Source of the DNA: Diploscapter coronatus
Taxonomy: Eukaryota; Nematoda; Chromadorea; Rhabditida; Rhabditidae
Length of the DNA: 64,000 bases
Reading direction: 5' to 3'
NCBI GenBank assembly: GCA_964036155.1
Contig: OZ038422.1
Coordinates: 2,317,201 to 2,381,200, forward strand
Shown here: piece by piece, positions 60,693 to 64,000 of the stretch
Layout of the letters: each line of letters opens with the position of its first letter
How positions within the stretch are numbered: position 1 is the first letter of the stretch
Program-made: the position numbers and the translations under genes
The notes under the pieces: generated by a model
Databases searched by the model: none
Told to the model about the DNA's origin: nothing
What the model saw: the letters and a program-made list of their open reading frames with translations, nothing else

Positions 60693-61252
60693 TTGAGTTT
60701 AGGAGTGAATGTCAGTAAGAACCAAAGTCAGTTGGACCAGAAATCCGCAAATCGGGCTGACTTTCACATACATTATTCAGTTTTTCACGCTGATCATAAT
60801 GGTGTAATTAGTTTTCCGAAAAGTGATTACTGTAGCTCGAGGGTTTTTTCAGACCTGACTTCGGGGGAAAATTAATAACTTTCTTATTTCTGAACCAAAC
60901 TGAATGACTATTTTTATTTCGTAGATCTTGAGTAGGAAAATAATGTAAACTATAGAGAACATTTTTAGAAGTTAATTTTGGCGGGAAAAAGTTACTCTAA
61001 GTTACCCTGTATACTCGTACTGAGTTTACAAATGTAATGTGAGTTAAAGTTGGAATTTTTCCCGAGGTCGAGGCTGTCAAAACTCTAAGCTACCGTAATC
61101 CACTACAGCAATCATGTGTGAAAAATGATTATATCACCATGAGAATCAACATGAAAAATTGAATAATGTATGTGAAAATTGTCCGATTTGCAGACACCTG
61201 TTTATACGCCTTTGCTAAAACTTTGATCTTTGCTAACATTCATTCTTAAAAG
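60693..61252. mobile_element. 560-bp MITE related to the 55.8-57.2 kb element
   Basis: Inverted ends TAGGAGTGAATGTCAGTAAG (left) and, reversed, AAGAATGAATGTTAGCAAAG (right). The left 100 bp is nearly identical to the right end of the 1.35-kb element at 57045-57175, in mirror position relative to the lysozyme pair. There is no coding capacity. Confidence 0.75.
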
Positions 61253-61298
61253 AAAATCATACATAAATGAATAATACTTTCCATAATGGATGTCATTT

Positions 61299-62692
61299 TT
61301 ATTGGCTAATTGTCGGAGCATTCTTTGTGCTGCTTCCTCTATCCACATAATTGTCAGTTTCCGTGTGATGGTCCATGATTTGGCTCTTTTTCGAACAGGC
61401 TTTGTAATAGAAGAGGATCAGCTTGTTTCGATAGGGCTTTACGTAATATAGAGAAATTAGTGGGGAAGACATTGGAATGATCCCCACACTCACAAATACT
61501 AGAGTTTCGAGTGGGGCACTTGTGTAAAATCCTAAATGAAAATAAGTTTAAAAGTCAAAAAAGCGAAAATAACCAAATTGCCCACTGGCATAGCAAAGTA
61601 CTCCAGTTATGAAGCACGCAGGGAGAAGAGCTTGGAGTGTTAGAGCCTTGAATTTGTTAGTTTTGAGATAGCTTGTGAAAATATTTACGTGAAGTAACTG
61701 CCTATGAAGCGCTTCAGTAGCTTTAGACATGCTATCAACGTTCTGACCCAACTTTAAGATTATCTTCTTGCGCAGAATTAAGATCCCAATGTAAATCGGG
61801 GTAGTTAAAACAGTCTAAAAAGATTTTTAAGAAATTTCCATTTTCTCTTCAAACATCGCTTACCATGTATAAGATTATATACATGATGTACCATTTATGA
61901 GTAATGTCAACACTCCCTGTAACTGTTTTATTCGTGAGATCGTAGTGGGGGTACAGTTCATGAAGATGCGTTCTGACTTCTTCGATATTTTCGTTCCCAA
62001 GCAAAAACGCCATCTAAATAAACACTTTTAAATCAGACACTAATAAAAATTAACCAATTGAAATGCTGATGGAATGTAAACAATGATGAGTGTTAGAACG
62101 ACAGACTTTCGATGGGGCGCTGGTCGAATTAGGATGTAATATCGATAGGCGAATGACATGAGAAGGGACCATTGAGCGTGCATATGGAGATGGATCATAA
62201 TGGTATATCTGAATAGAAATGTCATTATGCCGTCCAAATTTCTGGTTAGATAATATTTTTTTTTATACTTCCTCACCAACCATTTAAAAAAAAAATTTTT
62301 ATAAAAAAAAAAAAAAACTTACCCAACATAGCAGACTTGTGGACCCAGTAATGTGCAAGGTCCATTTGATATGAATGCGAGAACGTTCCCACCAGGAATC
62401 ACTCTTAATTTTCAGAATTTCAATAAAATCTCTGGCGTTATCCAAATACCTCTGAAACACGAAGAAATCCGTCACACAAGCTAGGAAGTCAGTTATTCCA
62501 AAATTTAGAATAAAAGTTGAGTATACACGAATTACTTTGGGAGTGTGATAAATACAGAGGTAAACTGAATTTGTTATTCCAACAAAACTTACAAGTTTGA
62601 ATCTTACTCAATACAGAATTGAAGAGAATTCCCAGAGTATTTTGGGTATAATGCCAAACGTGCAGTACGGAGATGATAATTGATTCGTCCAT
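61299..62692 (-). CDS. Seven-transmembrane chemoreceptor, srd-like
   Basis: From ATG 62692 (MDESIIISVLHVWHYTQNTL) to TAA 61301-61299. Joined exons give IYHTPKVIRVYSTFILNFGI, TDFLACVTDFFVFQR|VIPG, ISNGPCTLLGPQVCYVG, MHAQWSLLMSFAYRYYILIR, VVLTLIIVYIPSAFQL, ILYMTVLTTPIYIGILILRK, MSKATEALHRQLLHALTLQA, LLPACFITGVLCYASGQFG, GIIPMSSPLISLYYVKPYR and a polar tail. GPC before TM3, AYRYY after it and ALTLQALLP at TM6 are marks of the nematode Srd family of GPCR chemoreceptors. There are seven hydrophobic segments in about 340 residues, with no stop in the model. Donor and acceptor choices at 62.4 kb were set by frame. Confidence 0.75.
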
Positions 62693-63851
62693 TTCAAATT
62701 TATTTTTGAAATTACAAATTATTTTATAGACTAAATTGCAGAAATCAAGACTATATGTGTGGAGTTTATCAAATGCGAAGGTTATGTGCATATTCACTCC
62801 CCCTACATTTATGTACCATGTAGACACGCGTGTGAAACAAGGCAGATGTGTGTTGCCTGTTGTCGTAAATGCTTTTGGGCGTTTATCTCTTGGATTATTT
62901 TGTCTATTAATTAGTAGTACAACCAATTATTGTGCGTAAATCTTTATGCATGATGTTTTCTGCAATATACGATAATGCTTATCAATGTAAAAAGGTGAAC
63001 AAATGGGCAATAATATCTTCGAAATTTGATATATCTATTAATTTTTGATCTTGTGAAGCATAAATTATTTTCTACTATTTAAAAAGGGCTTACTCTTTCA
63101 ATAGCTAAAAACTCCTAATAAAATTATTCATAGGTTGAATTATCGTACGACAAAGAGGATTGAATTGGAAAATTTTCTTGTAGTTATTCCCACGATTAAC
63201 TTTTTTAAATTTAAAGTGTATTATGTCTAGCCCAAAAAATCGCTTATTTTAGAGATCCAATGTTTACTTGGAATTCGTGTGAAATAGATAAGATTTGAGC
63301 CTACATAGCGGTATAGGAAGTACAAAATACTAAACTTTCGTCGTCTAGGACTTTTACTCTGTAAAAGTGCAAAGAACATCAAACCACAACAACTCCAGCA
63401 CCAAAACAAAATTGTTAAAACTGAACATGCATTGGATTTGTTGCATTTCTCATTTTCATGCTTACACCAAACCTAGGAAGGACAATCGTCAGAAACCCCT
63501 TGCGACCTACCCCCATAGATTTTCTTCGCCCGACGAAATTGCTCCCTGGGTCTGAGTTTTAGGTAAAAAGCGACTTCTACCCCTCGACGAATTTCTTCAT
63601 GTGCCAAGCACCAGCTATTGATGGAAATAAGCCTCCATTTTGTTGAATTTAAAAAAATAAATTTTCTGACCATAAGGAGTATTTGAACTCTGATGTGCTC
63701 TCGACGAAAATTCCAAATTCTTGCTGACATCTTATCGAATTGGTATGCTCTTTATTTTCGTCGTAATAAAATTGACATAAAAATGGCTCAGAAATTGGCC
63801 CTAGTAATCGACACAAATGGCACAAATCGATCACGAAATAAACTGATCTGA
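62693..63851. other. Divergent upstream region of srd gene and esterase
   Basis: No supported gene. The block 63500-63550 repeats, inverted, the block at 11283-11330 (CGACCTACCCCCATAGATTT, then GACGAAA and GCTCCC). Confidence 0.5.
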
Positions 63852-63954
63852 ATGTTTCTTCGAATTTTGCTTTGCTCAATTTTACTCATCTTCGCCCGAT
63901 GTGAAATCGTCAATATCCAAATTTCGACTGGTAATGTCAGTGCTACGATTCAGG
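63852..63954 (+). CDS. First exon of a second type-B carboxylesterase (3' partial)
   Basis: ATG 63852 opens a signal peptide (MFLRILLCSILLIFARC), then EIVNIQISTGNVSATIQG, ending at donor GTTAGT at 63955. The last 18 residues and at least 30 bp of the following intron are nearly identical to the esterase at 13.6 kb (minus strand), while the signal peptide differs. The rest of the gene lies beyond the window, so its state cannot be judged. Confidence 0.75.
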
Positions 63955-64000
63955 GTTAGTTTTCTTTCAAATATTTCATCACTCGAAAATGGGCATATAT

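Noticed and set aside
1..64000. CRISPR array, bacterial operon or viral insertion
   Set aside because: No regularly spaced direct repeats and no phage-like or viral genes; all genes are intron-containing nematode genes.

Overview
This window is nuclear DNA of a free-living or rhabditid-type nematode. It is AT-rich, with many very short introns (about 41-50 nt) ending in TTTCAG-like acceptors. The gene families are characteristic of nematodes: srd- and srh-like chemoreceptors, GH25 'lys' lysozymes, a C6-type secreted protein and T20D4.11/DUF19-type secreted proteins. It does not look like C. elegans itself; the species cannot be named from the sequence alone. All gene models below were joined by hand from splice signals and reading frame, so exon edges are good to a few bases where stated and approximate elsewhere.

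Layout. 1-1229 (+): 3' part of a TAB1/TAP-1-like pseudophosphatase. 1621-2711 (+): secreted six-cysteine protein. About 4300-5104 (+): small orphan gene with a C2H2-like finger. 5.6-7.6 kb: duplicated C6-gene end, a complete lysozyme (-), a broken divergent lysozyme (+) and a mini-mariner. 8.3-10.3 kb (-): srh-like chemoreceptor. 11.4-13.7 kb (-): type-B carboxylesterase, with the last exon of a lost second copy at 14.0 kb. 14.1-18.8 kb: no supported gene. 19.5-21.8 kb (+): cytochrome P450. 23.6-28.5 kb (-): BAR-RhoGAP protein of the ARHGAP17/44 (RICH) type. 28.5-33.1 kb: gene-poor. 33.1-33.9 kb (+): orphan secreted protein. 34.3-42.6 kb (+): three tandem DUF19-like secreted proteins. 43.6-51.5 kb (-): WDR26 homolog (GID/CTLH E3 complex). 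51.5-57.2 kb: gene-poor, with a 1.35 kb MITE. 57.2-60.7 kb: head-to-head lysozyme pair. 61.3-62.7 kb (-): srd-like chemoreceptor. 63.85 kb to the end (+): first exon of another carboxylesterase.

The main large-scale structure is a repeated gene set. Lysozyme pair, chemoreceptor and esterase occur in that order at 5.6-13.7 kb and again at 57-64 kb. The lysozyme pairs are inverted duplications sharing a short divergent promoter with two conserved GATA (TGATAA) sites, as expected for gut-expressed secreted enzymes. Lysozymes and esterases would be secreted into or act in the intestine; the chemoreceptors act in sensory neurons and probably sit there by chance. The housekeeping and signalling genes (TAP-1, RhoGAP, WDR26) are single copy.

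Second theme: at least a dozen fold-back (hairpin) elements sit in introns and spacers. Several share a central core reading GAAATAGTGTG followed by a purine-rich run, although their outer arms are unrelated in sequence. Larger MITEs at 55.8-57.2, 59.3-60.3 and 60.7-61.25 kb can be placed in time by comparing them with empty sites in the duplicated lysozyme loci.
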